DNA of 23,507 nucleotides from Coptodactyla brooksi. Its lineage: Eukaryota; Arthropoda; Insecta; Coleoptera; Scarabaeidae. Within the stretch, counting starts at the first letter, position 1; every line of letters begins with the position of its first letter. Made by a program: the position numbers and the translations under genes. This document shows, piece by piece, positions 1 to 8,653 of the stretch. The notes under the pieces are model-generated. The model searched no databases. It saw only the letters and a list, made by a program, of their open reading frames with translations, and was not told where the DNA came from. Where the stretch lies: contig JAWQRM010000375.1 of NCBI GenBank assembly GCA_033557675.1, positions 1 through 23,507 of the forward strand, in the 5' to 3' direction.

Positions 1-239
1 GTAAAGCTGTTAAATAATATTCTCCATTGACAGTTTTACCTTGTGGAACAAATTCGTTGTGGACAATCCCTTGTGAATCATAAAAAGTAATCAACATTGT
101 CTTGATTCTTGACTTCTGAAGACGCCTTTTCTTTTGTTTCGTCATTTAAAGCATGTAGAACAAAACGTGCACAAACTTTTCTTTTTCTTAAAGTCAAAAT
201 TTGGCGAACAGTTTCTCTATTTTGAGTGCGATGTATCAT
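1..239 (-). mobile_element. mariner transposase relic, middle part, cut by the window edge
   Basis: Read on the minus strand from 239 down, this encodes mariner-like transposase. The first block contains NRETVRQIL and KVCARFV, typical of the linker after the helix-turn-helix region. After a frame change near 125-135 the second block contains TMLITFYDSQGIVHNEFVPQ, the strand that follows the first catalytic aspartate in Tc1/mariner enzymes. The segment normally lying between these blocks, with the TGDETW-like first catalytic Asp, is missing, so this copy has an internal deletion as well as a frameshift. It cannot encode an active enzyme. It probably continues beyond base 1. It overlaps in content with the relic at 757-1011 around the ETVRQIL stretch, so the two may be different copies. 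Confidence 0.8.
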
Positions 240-258
240 GCCTGCTTGACGAACTATT

Positions 259-337
259 ATTAGTCGACATGTTTCAGCATTACGCTATTTTCAAGACAGT
301 CTTGAGAATAGCGTAATGCTGAAACATGTCGACTAAT
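259..337. repeat. near-perfect 39-bp inverted repeat (long palindrome)
   Basis: The left arm, 259-297, starts ATTAGTCGACATG. The right arm, 299-337, is its reverse complement except for one base. Only position 298 separates the arms. The symmetry continues outwards: TTGACGAAC at about 247-255 pairs with GTTCGTCAA at about 352-360, interrupted by roughly ten extra bases on the right (about 341-351). The whole symmetric block is therefore about 115 bp. It could form a cruciform, or a hairpin in the transcript. It may be the fused ends of a foldback element, a recent inverted duplication, or an assembly fold-back. Confidence 0.9.
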
Positions 338-369
338 GATAGTAAACAAATGTTCGTCAATATTAGAGA

Positions 370-429
370 TTCTGTTCTGGGTCCATAACTTATTGGAAGT
401 TCTAATCTGGGTCTATAGCCTATTAGAGG
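370..429. repeat. 30-bp tandem repeat, two copies
   Basis: Two adjacent 30-bp units (370-399 and 400-429) share TTCT..TCTGGGTC.ATA.C.TATT and differ at several positions. They lie next to the long palindrome, inside the segment that separates the two mariner relics. Confidence 0.75.
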
Positions 430-539
430 GTTAACCCGTGGATTGTGGAAGTTAAACTGATACACGAACAATTGTACGTAAACGTATATTGAAGTAAATA
501 GAACACGACGAACTTAACACGACAAAGGTCTTGTAAATA

Positions 540-720
540 CTCTTGTTCTACTGCTATTTTACGACTGACGCTGACCAGCGGTTCGTCCTATGGTAAACAG
601 GATCTCGGGTCGCGGCGTCTGATTAACGCGCCTTTGGGACGCCGGGCGACTTTGCGGAATGAGCATCGCACCATACAAAACAAACACTAACAGTCAAGCA
701 GGCAAGATACATCGCACCCA
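540..720. other. GC-rich patch of unknown origin within the intron
   Basis: This segment includes runs such as GGTCGCGGCGTCTG and GGGACGCCGGGCGAC and is much richer in GC and CpG than the surrounding intron. No long reading frame or recognisable RNA gene was seen. It sits between two mariner relics, so it is probably a fragment of another mobile element, for instance part of an LTR. That is inference from composition and position only. Confidence 0.4.
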
Positions 721-756
721 CTACGATTAAGACGAAGCAAGGACAAAAAACTGTAA

Positions 757-1011
757 AACAATCTCACTTTCTCCATTTGTTTTTAATTCTTCAGCCATCA
801 TTCTCACAGTAAAATTTACGTCGACAGCAATGATTTCACGGATTTTTTCTACCAATTCAGCACGATTTTTAGTTTCTGGACGACCAGCTCTTTCATCATC
901 ACTTAAATCTTCACGACCATTTTTAAAACGGTTGGACCACTCATAAACTCTAGCTTTAGACATATAATCATCACCATACATTTTTTTCGTCAATTCGTAA
1001 GTCTCCCAGTT
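757..1011 (-). mobile_element. mariner transposase relic, N-terminal DNA-binding part
   Basis: On the minus strand this reads from about 1011 as ETYELTKKMYGDDYMSKARV, then EWSNRFKNGRED, DDERAGRP and FTVRMMAEEL. This is the standard order of the paired helix-turn-helix DNA-binding region of mariner transposases (also seen in SETMAR-type proteins). The 88-residue open frame (727-993) ends without the catalytic domain. It lies on the same strand as the middle fragment at 1-239, with the palindrome and GC patch between them. The two could be one copy split by an insertion, but both contain a version of the ETVRQIL segment, which favours two copies or a local duplication. Confidence 0.85.
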
Positions 1012-1486
1012 TACAACAAAATTTAATATTTGCTTTTTGTTCCATTATATTTAATTGTCATACTGTGTACTTTTCTAATTGTTAGACACTTGCCTAGAAA
1101 TATATTTAATTGTTTTACAGAAAGTATACTTCAGAACGAACTTTATTTTCGAATGAATTTAGATAGAATTTCAGAATTTTTATTATAATACATTACCTTA
1201 TATTATTATTTTTATTTTATTATGTATATGTATGTGTATATGTATTTGTAGTCCTGCAGAGATATTAGGCTGACAAACTATTTTGCTATAATATTATTCG
1301 GTAATATACATCGAATTCTCAACATTTTAGTCACTTTCTCTTATACCTTAAAGTTAAAAAGAAGTACTAGATACTGATCGAGCTTGATCCTAGGTATTGA
1401 TCGAGTTTGATTCGATAACTTTGAGTTTTTTTTGTACACTATATTTGTATGTCATAAACCAATAATTCATATTTTATCGTTTTTAG

Positions 1487-2314
1487 ATCAACCGACCCTG
1501 TACAGCAGGGTGAAGTATCATCGTCTCGACCAAGCATCCTCTCCACGGACGTGTACGGCCATCTCCTGCTAGAGGCGCTGGACGGATTCCTGTTCGTCGT
1601 GAACGGCGAGGGAAAGGTGGAGCACGTGACCAAGAACGTGCAAAAGTTCATCAGGTTCACCGACAAGGAGATCCTCGGAGAGACCATCTACAACTTCATC
1701 CACCCGGGCGACCATGCCAGCTTCGTGTCCAGCCTGCCGATGTCCATCGGCTGGGGAACGGAAGCGGCCACGAAATCGAGGTCCTTCAGTTGCCGCCTGC
1801 TGATCAAGTCCGAGGACCAAGAGGACTCGACCAAGGAGAAGCAACAGCAACGGGACCGGTACGAACTTATGTACATCTCGAGCACGCAACTGACGCAGGA
1901 TTCAGTGCCGGACGACGAAACCGGTGACAGTGGACCTTGCTTGTTGTGCGTGGCCAGCAGGATAACGCATAGGGATCGCGCGTCGATATTCGCGATCGAA
2001 CAGTTCACGACGAAGCTGGACATTAACGGCAAGATAATCGGTGTCGATACTTCCGGTGTGACCGCGTACACGCAGTTCCTCAACAAGGACCTTATGGGCA
2101 GAGTCTTGCAGGAGCTGTGCGCACAGCAGGACCTGCGAAAACTCACCCAGCACCTAAGAGACACGATCAGTGTCGGTCAGGGAACTAGTGTTACTTATCG
2201 CCTTAAGTTATCTCAGGACAATTACGTGCACGTGCAGACCAAATCGAAATTCTTCAAATCAGGACCGCTCTCGTCGGAGGCGGACTTTATCATGGCCACT
2301 CATGCGATTATAGG
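1487..2314 (+). CDS. tai: Taiman/NCOA exon A: PAS-A and PAS-B domains
   Basis: This exon encodes about 276 residues of a bHLH-PAS p160 coactivator. Entry is after the TTTTTAG acceptor, with one base finishing a codon and the frame then opening STDPVQQGEVSSSRPSILST, a segment typical of NCOA proteins just before PAS-A. PAS-A spans about residues 25-160 of the exon, with LLLEALDGFLFVVNGEG, ILGETIYNFIHPGDH and a charged Gln/Glu/Lys insert (SEDQEDSTKEKQQQ). PAS-B spans about 170-276, with FTTKLDINGKIIGVDTSGV and ADFIMATHAIIG. The donor GTGAGA at 2315 leaves two bases (GG), completed by T at 12991. Reading through the donor gives a stop at 2316-2318. In insects Taiman binds the ecdysone receptor and, through its PAS region, the juvenile-hormone receptor Met. 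The family assignment is very secure; the developmental role is inferred from homologues. Confidence 0.96.
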
Positions 2315-2346
2315 GTGAGATTACACATTATCCACAGGTACCCCCT

Positions 2347-2526
2347 AATATAAGAAAACCTTTTCTGTTGGAACAATGCTAGTCTCTTAGTTTGGGAGTA
2401 AAAGAAGAAATTCGAATAAAGTTAACTGCACAATCATAATTGTTTTGGCGGAGTCTTCTTTAGATAAAATACATTTTGAAAAATAGAAAGGGTTGGTAAT
2501 ACCAATGATATTTACTGTTTTGATGT
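2347..2526. repeat. diverged repeat A, copy 1
   Basis: This segment aligns in direct orientation with 4467-4633. Shared landmarks in order are AATATAAGAAA, CTTAGTTTG, CTGCACAAT / CTGTACAAT, ATACATTTT, and GGTAATACCAATGATATTTACTG / GGCAATACCAATGACGTTTACTG read in matching positions. It is probably an old dispersed element. Confidence 0.7.
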
Positions 2527-2530
2527 CACC

Positions 2531-2690
2531 CATCACACTTTTCCAACTACATTTATATAAGAAATTAAAATGAAGTTAAAAGTGTATAACCAACAGCCCA
2601 AACATGATATGAGTTGACAAGAGCAGCAAATTCCTTGAGAAAACACTACACTATGCAAAAGATGGTTCATAGTTTTAAATTGTATCTAGA
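2531..2690. repeat. diverged repeat B, copy 1, abutting the Tigger relic
   Basis: It aligns in direct orientation with 4123-4250. Shared landmarks are CATCACACTT.TCCAA, AAAAGT.TATAACC, and CATAGTTTTAAAT near the end. It directly follows repeat A, overlapping only in the junction, and abuts the 3' end of the minus-strand Tigger relic. Confidence 0.65.
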
Positions 2691-3858
2691 ACAAAAATAT
2701 ACAAAGGTTGAAAGAATTTATAAATTTTCGTCTGTTAAAAGTTGGCTTCCATTTCAACTGATCATTTTCAAAATGAGTTTCTAATTTTATCAATTGTTGA
2801 AATCCTATAAAGTCATCTTTTGCAAAGCGTTTCAAACGGGCAATTTGCTTCAATGCCTCATCATATGATTTTATCGAATTGGCTTGGTCATTGACTTTGT
2901 CCTCTTCGTCTTCTGAATTGTTGACTTCCATAGTATCATTTTCATTTTCTAATTGAATTTCTATGTTGTGATCCTCCGTGTGGACTACTTCACCGGCATT
3001 TAAAAATTCTTCCAAATCTTTAGCTCCATCCATTTTTGATAATATGTGTTTCAAAATAAAGCCTCTGTAATGAACCTTGAAATTTTGGATTATGCCGCGA
3101 TCCCAAGGTTGGATGAGATTCTGCATTATCCTGGAATAAAAGAACTTTTCTTTTCTGTGATCACATTTCCTTATCAAATTGCTGCAACCATTCAGACATG
3201 ATGTCTCGCGTCATCCATGCCATTTCCAATTTGCTTGTAGATCTTTAATTAAAAGATTTTTGAATGCCCGAGGACAAGCCGCTTTACCAATAATTAACAA
3301 CAACATCTCGTTTTCCCCTAATATATTTACACAAAATGAAATAGTCTTTCCTTCGACAGCTTACCACCGATGTATTTGTCAGATTTCAAAGCGAAAGTTT
3401 TATCAGGTAAAGCATGGAAAAATATCCATCCCACTTTCGTCAGCATTGTAAATATTCTCTGGTGGATACCCAAGTAATATAGATGAACTTTGCCTTGAAC
3501 TGGTCAAGGTCTACCCGACTTACATCTGATACTTCGCGAGTTGTATGTTTGAAAGTAATGTTATATCTTCTACGCCACTTTTTTTCAAAGTTTAAGAAAA
3601 CTTTTCTTCTGATGAATATTTATACCAGACTGCCATTTGCGGCAAATATTTTCCTTATTTTTTTAAATTTCTGCAGCGTATGCTTTCCCGATATTGAACC
3701 TTTGCAAAAATATTTACAAATGTCAAAATTTGTTTATTTTTTCTACATAAAGTACCTTCCCGTTTCGCTAGTTCACGAACTGACAACTTTTCTTTCTCCA
3801 ACGTGTTGATTATTCCAATTTTTTCATTCAACGAAGGTATATTTTTTCGCGGTGCCAT
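2686..3858 (-). pseudogene. Tigger/pogo-type transposase pseudogene
   Basis: Read on the minus strand, a start at 3856-3858 opens MAPRKNIPSLNEKIGIINTL followed by KLSVRELAKREG, the N-terminal psq/CENP-B-type helix-turn-helix of pogo-superfamily transposases. After frame changes the DDE region appears in order: PPENIYNADESG near 3435-3470 (first catalytic Asp), then SDKYIGGK and later IGKAACPRAFKN near 3255-3300. The last open part, from 3177 down, has LIQPWDRGIIQNFKVHYR and a long acidic C-terminal tail (NSEDEEDK). Several frameshifts and stops break the middle, so the copy is dead. Plus-strand frames at 3179-3451 and 3483-3809 are shadows of it. A full-length Tigger protein is usually about 450-550 residues, and this remnant is about 390 codons long. 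Confidence 0.85.
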
Positions 3859-3913
3859 TCTAAATTGTGACTAATTCAAAAGGAGTAAAAACAGAAAGAG
3901 TAAAGTAAACAAC

Positions 3914-4051
3914 ACGCACACTGAATATAATAGCGTGTAAAAGGAGGAATTACTGCATCAGCTACGATTTGTGACACACACTACGCATAAGAGTGTGTGA
4001 AAAGGAGAATCACTGAATTTATTGCGATCCGTGACAGACACTGAGAGGAAG
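3914..4051. repeat. about 60-bp tandem repeat, two full copies plus part
   Basis: Units at 3914-3975 and 3976-4035 share ACACACT, GTGT.AAAAGGAG.AAT.ACTG and GCGAT/ACGAT followed by GTGAC. A third, partial unit starts at 4036. The array lies just upstream (minus-strand sense) of the Tigger transposase start, where DNA transposons often have subterminal repeats that bind the transposase. That role is inferred. Confidence 0.65.
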
Positions 4052-4122
4052 GGGAGGGCAGGATTTATTACAATTTGTTTTATTAAGTTAATTTTTAAGA
4101 CGTCGTAAAATAAATAGTCTCA

Positions 4123-4250
4123 CATCACACTTCTCCAATTATATTCATGTAAGATATTTGAGATTACGATAAAAGTATATAACCTATATCCCAAGCGCGA
4201 TATAACTACAGTATGGAAAAGACGGCACATAGTTTTAAATCTTATCTTGA
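4123..4250. repeat. diverged repeat B, copy 2
   Basis: This is the direct-orientation partner of 2531-2690, ending in the shared CATAGTTTTAAAT block. It lies on the other side of the Tigger relic, so the relic is bracketed by B copies in the same orientation. They are therefore not simple terminal inverted repeats of that element. Confidence 0.65.
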
Positions 4251-4284
4251 AAAAGTTAATATTTATTAAATTTTAGGACTGGTG

Positions 4285-4333
4285 CATAAGGCCTTAATAT
4301 CATTTATAATCTACTCCTCGAAACTGACAAAAA
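4285..4333. repeat. short dispersed repeat C, copy 1
   Basis: It matches 5691-5740 in direct orientation: both have CATAAGG, then TATTATTTATAAT or TATCATTTATAAT, then TTCCTCG or CTCCTCG. It is probably part of the same old repeat family as A and B. Confidence 0.5.
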
Positions 4334-4466
4334 TTAGCACATAATTACACATTTATAAATCTATGAACATTGTTATACATCCTTTGAGAGAATGAACTAA
4401 AAACTAAATGAATTTACACAAATTTTAATGGACGTTAAGTGATGACACTATCCCTAAGTACGTAGT

Positions 4467-4633
4467 AATATAAGAAAGCGTTTATGTTATTTTGTGTTGC
4501 AAAGATATTAATCTTTTAGTTTGCGATTACAAGAGGGAATTAAGATAAAAAAAATTACCTGTACAATAACATTTTATACATTTTATAAAATAAAATGGAT
4601 CGGCAATACCAATGACGTTTACTGCTTTGATGT
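4467..4633. repeat. diverged repeat A, copy 2
   Basis: This is the direct-orientation partner of 2347-2526, best conserved over the last 60 bases (ATACATTTT to TTTGATGT). Unlike copy 1 it is not immediately next to a B copy: about 215 bases separate it from the B copy at 4123-4250. Confidence 0.7.
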
Positions 4634-4713
4634 GTTACATCCATATCTCACAGGTTATGCTACTGTCACCGCTATGCCAAGATTGGATAATAACAGGGCG
4701 ACGCACTTTTCGG

Positions 4714-4803
4714 TAACCAAGCTTGCATCATCAGGAGGGATTAAAGACTTTCATCGCTCCTGATGAAAGGCTTTCATCGCTCCTAATGATGCTAACTTGG
4801 TTA
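4714..4803. repeat. imperfect 24-bp inverted repeat enclosing a direct repeat
   Basis: The arms 4714-4737 (TAACCAAGCTTGCATCATC..) and 4780-4803 pair at 21 of 24 positions. Between and overlapping them, CTTTCATCGCTCCTGATGA (4748-4766) recurs as CTTTCATCGCTCCTAATGA (4771-4789). This could be a small foldback or MITE remnant. Confidence 0.75.
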
Positions 4804-5643
4804 GCAAAACATATGTCGACCAGTTATTTTCCAATTTTGGTGTAATAGTAGCAATTGCTTCACTTTTGTACAAAGTTAAAGATTCAAAAGTTACAGCTTT
4901 AGGTTAGGTTACGTATGTGTACCGACGTTACGAGTTTTTAACGACTTGTTAAGTGAAAAGTTAACAACCAACACAGTAATTTATAACGTAAAATGTAACA
5001 GCAAAACGTAGGAAAAGTATGTAGCCTTATTAGTAGTAATTCCTGTTATTATAGTAGTAATACCAAATCATGTTGAACAGTTCAACAATAAAATAACGAA
5101 TACGCCCTGCTACACCTACAATATACAACAAAACAAAGAAACTTTTTTATTTATGTTGAGAGCGCAAGATTTAAAAACTCATAAAAGGTATCATTGACTA
5201 AATATGGAAATTCTTATTATGTATATTCTGTTATATATTTACCAAAACATCGTACACTTATTTATAGTTGCAATTTGCTCAGTTATATTTCTTTTTTTTC
5301 TGAAAGCTTGGTGAGTAAGTGGTATGTGGACGAATGAGTTGAATCACTGTGATTGGGTGTATTAGTGTATAATAAGCAGTAAAGGTATTATTCAATTTTA
5401 CATTAGATGTTGTGAAATACAGAGAATTTACAGATTTATCTCGTTCTAATTTCATTGTAAAAGCAACGTTTAGTATACATGAGTGATGACATTCTGTAAA
5501 ATTAAACTTAATTAAATTTAAACTAATTTAACTTAACAAATTAAGCTTATGTCACAAATATACATATAATAAGTAGTCTAAGCATTGACAACAATTGACA
5601 AGAACTAGACAAATTTTAACTTGGACAAAGAGCACTTACTACA

Positions 5644-5683
5644 TTTAGAACTGATTAAACACAAGACATTAATCAGTTCTAAA
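5644..5683. repeat. perfect 14-bp inverted repeat with a 12-base loop
   Basis: TTTAGAACTGATTA (5644-5657) is followed after 12 bases by its exact reverse complement (5670-5683). It lies immediately upstream of repeat C copy 2. Confidence 0.7.
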
Positions 5684-5690
5684 ATTTAAA

Positions 5691-5740
5691 CATAAGGTGT
5701 AGTATTATTTATAATATATTCCTCGCAATGAACAAACACA
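5691..5740. repeat. short dispersed repeat C, copy 2
   Basis: This is the partner of 4285-4333, in the same orientation (CATAAGG, ATTTATAAT, CCTCG in order). Confidence 0.5.
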
Positions 5741-5812
5741 AAAGAATCATAATGAGTGCAGAATTGATTCGCTTTTTTATCCCACCATGCATTCGCTACT
5801 TTCTTGTCCTAA

Positions 5813-6101
5813 CATCATGGAATTTAATAAGTGCACTTTCTAAGGTTAAGCATTTGCTCAAGTTAAAACTTAATCCTCAAAAAGGTGTTACCACTTACAT
5901 GGGATTAACTTCTATTTTAATAACATAATAACAATGTTATTATGTTATTAAAATAGAAGATTACATCATGGAATTTAATAAGTTCACTTTCTAAGATTAA
6001 GTTTTTGCTCAAGTTAAAACTTAGTCTTCAAAAAGGTGTTACCATTTCCATGGGATTAACTACTATTTTAATAACATAATAACAATGTTATTAACATAAA
6101 T
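5813..6101. repeat. tandem duplication, period 151 bp
   Basis: Unit 1 (5813-5963) and unit 2 (5964 to about 6101) both start CATCATGGAATTTAATAAGT. They stay clearly alignable through TTGCTCAAGTTAAAACTTA, CAAAAAGGTGTTACCA and ATGGGATTAAC to TATTTTAATAACATAATAAC. Divergence is modest, so the duplication is younger than the A/B repeats. Unit 1 contains a complete 51-bp palindrome and unit 2 has lost most of the right arm. Confidence 0.9.
5909..5959. repeat. perfect palindrome, 25-bp arms
   Basis: The left arm 5909-5933 begins CTTCTATTTTAATAACATAA. The right arm 5935-5959 is its exact reverse complement, with one base (5934) between them. It is AT-rich and could extrude as a cruciform. Confidence 0.9.
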
Positions 6102-8621
6102 TTAAAATTATGTAGTACCATGAAGTTAAGGGGTGACATATTTTGAGTGGAAAATCTTTTGACTGGTAACATCATTTTGGACAACGCTGAATACAGGCAT
6201 TATACCTTAATTAATTCTTGAATTCAATTCTATAAACAAATTATCACTTTAATTTGTTATATAGAATCATATGTTAAAAAATATAATCACCTATCCTAGT
6301 TTCATTACGTCTTGTGTAAATTAATGTATTTTTTAAAAAGATGTATTGACAAGTTTGTAAATATGAGATAATTGTTTGAAATTTACACTCATTGTTATAG
6401 CATCTCTCTGAAAAATGATTTTAAATTCGAAAATTTGGGGTTAAAAATTCAGTTTGATTTTAATTTTACTGGCAATCAAATATCTTACAGTGTTTTTTTT
6501 GTGTTTGTTTAGAATCGTTATTTATAAGATTGAGAAATTGATTAATTGAAAAGTTCAGCTATCAAACTCTATTAAGTCTTCCTTGATATAAAATAGAATA
6601 AGTTAAATTCTAAATAATTTCGATTTACACACATTGCAAGACTGTCATTCAAGTAGGGCCACCATGGGGCGCTATTATATAACATTTTTTACAATTCAAA
6701 TATAAAGGAGGATATTCTTGTTTGTTAAAAATACCATTAGCATTGTTTTCTTTAGAAATTGCCAAAATATCTGGGTTATCTTTTACTTAATAAGATCGAG
6801 ACACGTAATGCTATAAGCATGATGCATGTATGCATGTAGAAAGAGCACTACTACTAGTAACAAAATCTGTCTTCATTTGATTGACACCTATTTGCATTAT
6901 ACCATTAACTTATAAATTGAATTATAATTGAGTGGTGCAATTAATTATATTATTGGCGTGAACATTTATAACGAATAAATTCCTATTACTCGTAGTTCTA
7001 TAATGTACTAGTTTTAATACGTTTTAGATTAAAACATTTTTGTAATAAGCTTTCAGTGCCACTCATTTTGATAATACATATTTTCATTTTAATAAAACCT
7101 TAGTAGCTGACATCTAGAATTTTAGGGAAATTTTACAAAAAGGGCAATGATAAAATTCCAACAACATTACATAAATTTCTCATTCGCAAGAATTTTATCT
7201 ATAGGCTCCTAGTAATCTTGTTCGTTGCCAACAGCAACACAGTGTATTTTGTGTAAAATAATCCTTTGACGTTAAAACTACACGCGAAAACTCTTTGTTT
7301 GTTAATACAAGATAACCTAATTATTATTTATATTTAAATAACTATAAATAAATAAAAATAATGATTGATGAACATTTTGCAAGAATAATACAATATATAC
7401 ACTAAATTGTGCAACACATAACACAGTATTTGACAGTATATCACATATATACCTTTTGTTTTCAATGTGGAAAAACGTATAGCGTTCTCAAGTGGTGTAT
7501 GATGTGCAGTATAAGTGTACACAGATTTTTCTACTATGGGTATATCGTGTGTATAAACAAATTGCCTGCATACACTGTGTCCAAGATAAGAATGAACAGT
7601 TTATGATCTTGAAAACCGTAAGAATTTGTTAATTTAACCAATTTTGGTTATTTTTTGGAAAACAATTACATCCTGCTGCGCCAAAACCAGTACATGACGC
7701 TGTCATATGCTTCTTATACAAAGAATACCTACTTCCTGGCTATAAAAAAAGAATAACTAAAAGTAATATGCATCTAAAGTGATGTAAATAAATAATAAGT
7801 TTATATTAGTTTCGTAGTCAAAAATATTTTTTTAATTATCATTATTTAATTATATCGAATTTCGTGTGTTTTTTATTGCACAACAGATTCCAATTTTAAC
7901 AGATTTCATTATTTGTGACATAATTTGTAAGTGCATGTTTTACATTTCTAACATGGCTTGTTGATAAGAGATAAAGAGCCAATCAATCACTATATCTCGT
8001 TCAAATCTCTACCGATAATCGCTACCTTACAATATTTTAAATACACCACACTGCTGTTTAATTTAACATAATTTACTCTAACGATACCAACATTAATGTG
8101 GTACCAAGTGAGGACGGGCATAAATCCCCGCCTACATTCCGCTTCACAATGTAAGGGCTCGTATTCACTTCCAAGTAGCTTTTAGAGATCTGTTTCCATT
8201 GGTTCAATGGAATCAAATAAATTTGTAGGGCAACTGTTAAGGTAAACAAATTTCCTAATGAAATTTATCAAATTTCTATTGCGTCTAAGATTTCAGTTAT
8301 AAGTTGGAGGTCTTCTTCTTCTTCTTCTTTAGAGGTATCGATGTTCCTGCGATAAATTCTGTTGTGGTCAAACGTTTGTTAATCGTCATGTCTCCTTGGT
8401 GTTTGTGTTTTCCAGCAAGAAAATTTAAACTTCTTTTGGAATGACGAAATAGACATGAAAACCACAAAAACTCCTTTGCTTTTATTAATGTACTATTTTA
8501 TGTTTATTAAATCTACCGGTTAATACAATATGTGATTTCGTACTAAAATCTAGGTCAGTACATGACTCATTTTCTATATATGTCAATGCTACATTTGTTA
8601 CTGCAGCATTTGAAACGACTT

Positions 8622-8653
8622 AAATAAATCTATTATATTCTATAGATTTATTT
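8622..8653. repeat. 12-bp perfect inverted repeat (hairpin)
   Basis: AAATAAATCTAT (8622-8633) and ATAGATTTATTT (8642-8653) are exact reverse complements with an 8-base loop. The moderately GC-richer stretch just downstream (8690-8860) has a 71-codon minus-strand open frame that I do not recognise. Confidence 0.6.

Larger units (their letters stand above)
1..1486 (+). other. tai: 3' part of an upstream intron of the taiman gene
   Basis: This stretch lies before the first recognisable exon and ends in a TTTTTAG acceptor at 1481-1486. The exon that follows is entered after two bases of a split codon, so an earlier exon, expected to carry the bHLH domain, must lie outside the window. The interval holds two minus-strand mariner relics (1-239 and 757-1011), a long palindrome (259-337), a 30-bp tandem pair (370-429), a GC-rich patch (about 540-720), and an AT-rich run with TATG-type simple sequence around 1180-1250. 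A 23-bp imperfect direct repeat (TACTGATCGAG / TATTGATCGAG) sits at 1372-1417. No host exon was recognised here. Confidence 0.75.

Noticed and set aside
1569..2164. Minus-strand frames of 106 and 158 codons
   Set aside because: They are antisense to the PAS exon, where the plus-strand frame has clear homology.
3179..3809. Plus-strand frames of 90 and 108 codons
   Set aside because: The opposite strand carries the middle of the Tigger transposase in this interval.
4899..4913. TTTAGGTTAGGTTAC, resembling the insect telomere repeat TTAGG
   Set aside because: There are only two units inside an intron, and such short copies are common by chance or in dispersed repeats.
6652..6700. GCCACCATGG, a perfect Kozak-like context
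   Set aside because: The frame that follows closes after about a dozen codons, and nothing around it is coding.
7334..7606. Overlapping frames on both strands (62 and 65 codons)
   Set aside because: AT-rich sequence with no homology or codon bias; most likely chance.
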